From contig CAMDWI010000004.1 in assembly GCA_945878555.1 (NCBI GenBank), forward strand, positions 62,001-126,000: DNA of 64,000 nucleotides, in the 5' to 3' direction. Shown here one piece after another: positions 61,719 to 64,000 of the stretch; the first letter of the stretch is position 1; each line of letters opens with the position of its first letter. The translations under genes and the position numbers were made by a program. This DNA is from Klebsiella pneumoniae (GTDB lineage Bacteria > Pseudomonadota > Gammaproteobacteria > Eutrophobiales > Eutrophobiaceae). Under the pieces are notes generated by a model. It saw only the letters and a list, made by a program, of their open reading frames with translations, was not told the DNA's origin and searched no databases.

Positions 61719-62081
61719 ATGACAAATCTCATATATATAGCCGGTGGCGGTGCTGTAGGCTCTGTCTTGCGGCACTGGATGATCACCGGCATACACAATT
61801 GGCTGGGCAAGGATTTTCCTTATGGGACCCTGTCTGTCAATCTACTCGGTTCATTTGCGATAGGACTGCTTTATATCCTGTTACACGAACGTCTGGAATG
61901 GCGTTTGGCATTGATTGTTGGGCTGCTGGGATCATTCACCACCTTTTCCGCGTTTTCTCTGGATACGCTGCACCTGATTCAGGGTGGGCAACCGGGCAAG
62001 GCCGCGCTGAACATATTTTTAAGCATAAGCCTGTGCCTGGCCGGGTGCTGGCTTGGTATAATCATCGGCAAGAAATTCTAG
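61719..62081 (+). CDS. crcB: Fluoride exporter CrcB/Fluc
   Basis: This small dual-topology fluoride channel has 120 residues and four membrane helices. Family motifs are AGGGAVGSVLRHWM near the start, GTLSVNLLGSFAIGLLY and GLLGSFTTFSAFSLDTLHLI, the last including the phenylalanine/threonine fluoride path. One copy is present; it should form an antiparallel homodimer. The leader (61652-61719) has no recognisable fluoride riboswitch, so expression may be constitutive with rarA and serS. Confidence 0.96.
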   Translation: MTNLIYIAGGGAVGSVLRHWMITGIHNWLGKDFPYGTLSVNLLGSFAIGLLYILLHERLEWRLALIVGLLGSFTTFSAFSLDTLHLIQGGQPGKAALNIFLSISLCLAGCWLGIIIGKKF

Positions 62082-63373
<1,292 letters not shown>

Positions 63374-63374
<1 letters not shown>

Positions 63375-64000
63375 TGGGCCTGTCCAGAATAAATCATCCC
63401 GGACTGACAGGCGCTTTACTGATAACGCTGACCGGATTGATGCCGGGCAGCAATACAGTTTCTGCCCAGGACCTGCCGTTGTGCCATATGGTGGCCACCG
63501 GAGGGACGATAGCGATGAAGCTGGATCCGCTGACCAATGCGCCGGTACCGGCCTTGTCAGGCGAGGATTTGATTGAGAGTGTGCCAGGTCTGGATCAGGT
63601 GGCAAGGATACAGGTAGAAAGTCCGTTTAATGTACCTTCCACCTATATGGATCCGGAACGTTGGGTGGCGACACGTGAGGCCGTTGCTGTGGCACTGGAC
63701 AATCCAGAGGTGGCCGGTGTGATCGTGTCCCACGGTACCGATACGCTGGAGGAGACGGCCTGGTTTCTGGACCTGACGGTCAACTCAGACAAACCGATCA
63801 TACTGGTAGGTGCGCAGCGTAATGCGTCCGAACCCGATTCTGACGGCCCGCGAAATCTGTTGAATGCGGCACGCGTTTGTATTGCGGATCAAGCAAAAGG
63901 CATGGGCGCGATGATTGTGATGAATGGTCAGATCAATGCGGCGCGTGAGGTGACCAAGACCCATACCTCTGACGTGGAGACATTCAAATCAGGCGACTTT
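63374..64000 (+). CDS. ansB: Type II (periplasmic) L-asparaginase, truncated by window end
   Basis: This gene is missing from the ORF track because it runs off the window. From ATG 63374, overlapping the serS stop, I read 209 residues. A signal peptide (GLTGALLITLTGLMPGSNTV, then SAQDL) is followed by the catalytic TGGTIA motif near residue 43 with its active threonine. The second motif is VIVSHGTDTLEETAWF, and then come VGAQRNASEPDSDGPRNLLN and GAMIVMNGQINAAREVTK. It hydrolyses asparagine, and perhaps glutamine, in the periplasm. The ending is unknown. Confidence 0.92.

Noticed and set aside
61652-61719. Fluoride riboswitch before crcB
   Set aside because: The conserved crcB-motif blocks are not present in the short leader.

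Overview
The window is an ordinary bacterial chromosome segment of moderate GC content. Gene content and gene order point to a gammaproteobacterium. The main markers are thrS-infC-rpmI-rplT-pheST-ihfA-merR, comEC-exbBD-lpxK-kdsB, the aat-bpt-infA cluster, ftsK-lolA-rarA-crcB-serS, and a wbpL/wbpM-like O-antigen end. A free-living, environmental, possibly sulfur-oxidizing lineage is only a guess. There is no CRISPR array, insertion sequence, phage or conjugative module. No gap between genes exceeds about 300 bases.

Region by region: (1) 1-9582 is the end of a surface-polysaccharide locus: a truncated asnB-type amidotransferase, two GT4 glycosyltransferases, manC, a sugar-nucleotide dehydratase/reductase, a WbpL-like initiating transferase, a WbpM-like epimerase/dehydratase and galU. 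(2) 9626-14203 has tRNA-Asn, uvrB and maeB. (3) 14246-21898 is the translation block, from tRNA-Val through thrS, infC, rpmI, rplT, pheS, pheT, ihfA and a merR gene to tRNA-Pro. thrS is preceded by a hairpin resembling a tRNA-Thr anticodon arm, and infC starts with AUC. (4) 22054-28251 places glmS directly before a GlrR-type sigma-54 activator, a stand-alone Hpt protein and a CHASE-like hybrid histidine kinase. (5) 28285-30713 (minus) is a Pcm-like methyltransferase, a rhodanese and TolC. (6) 30758-35424 is a TPP riboswitch and thiC, followed by a glutamine synthetase adenylyltransferase split into two genes at the boundary between its two catalytic halves. (7) 35433-39882 (minus) has a diguanylate cyclase, an unrecognised 561-residue protein and asnS. 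(8) 39988-44513 is the glycine cleavage operon gcvT-gcvH-gcvP. (9) 44585-53281 has tsaB, the lipoprotein transporter genes lolC/F and lolD, a DUF2062 gene, and comEC-exbB-exbD-lpxK-ycaR-kdsB. (10) 53291-57126 (minus) has infA, bpt, aat, a COG3146 protein, a secreted protein and a DUF1820 protein. (11) 57326-64000 has ftsK, lolA, rarA, crcB, serS and the start of a periplasmic asparaginase.

Taken together, the window links envelope construction (O-antigen, amino sugars through GlmS, Kdo and lipid A through LpxK/KdsB, lipoprotein sorting through Lol) with core translation and nitrogen/one-carbon control. The points I find most worth checking are the bipartite GlnE, the glmS-linked phosphorelay, and the tRNA-Thr-like operator before thrS. 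I did not find a wholly new defence or mobile system.
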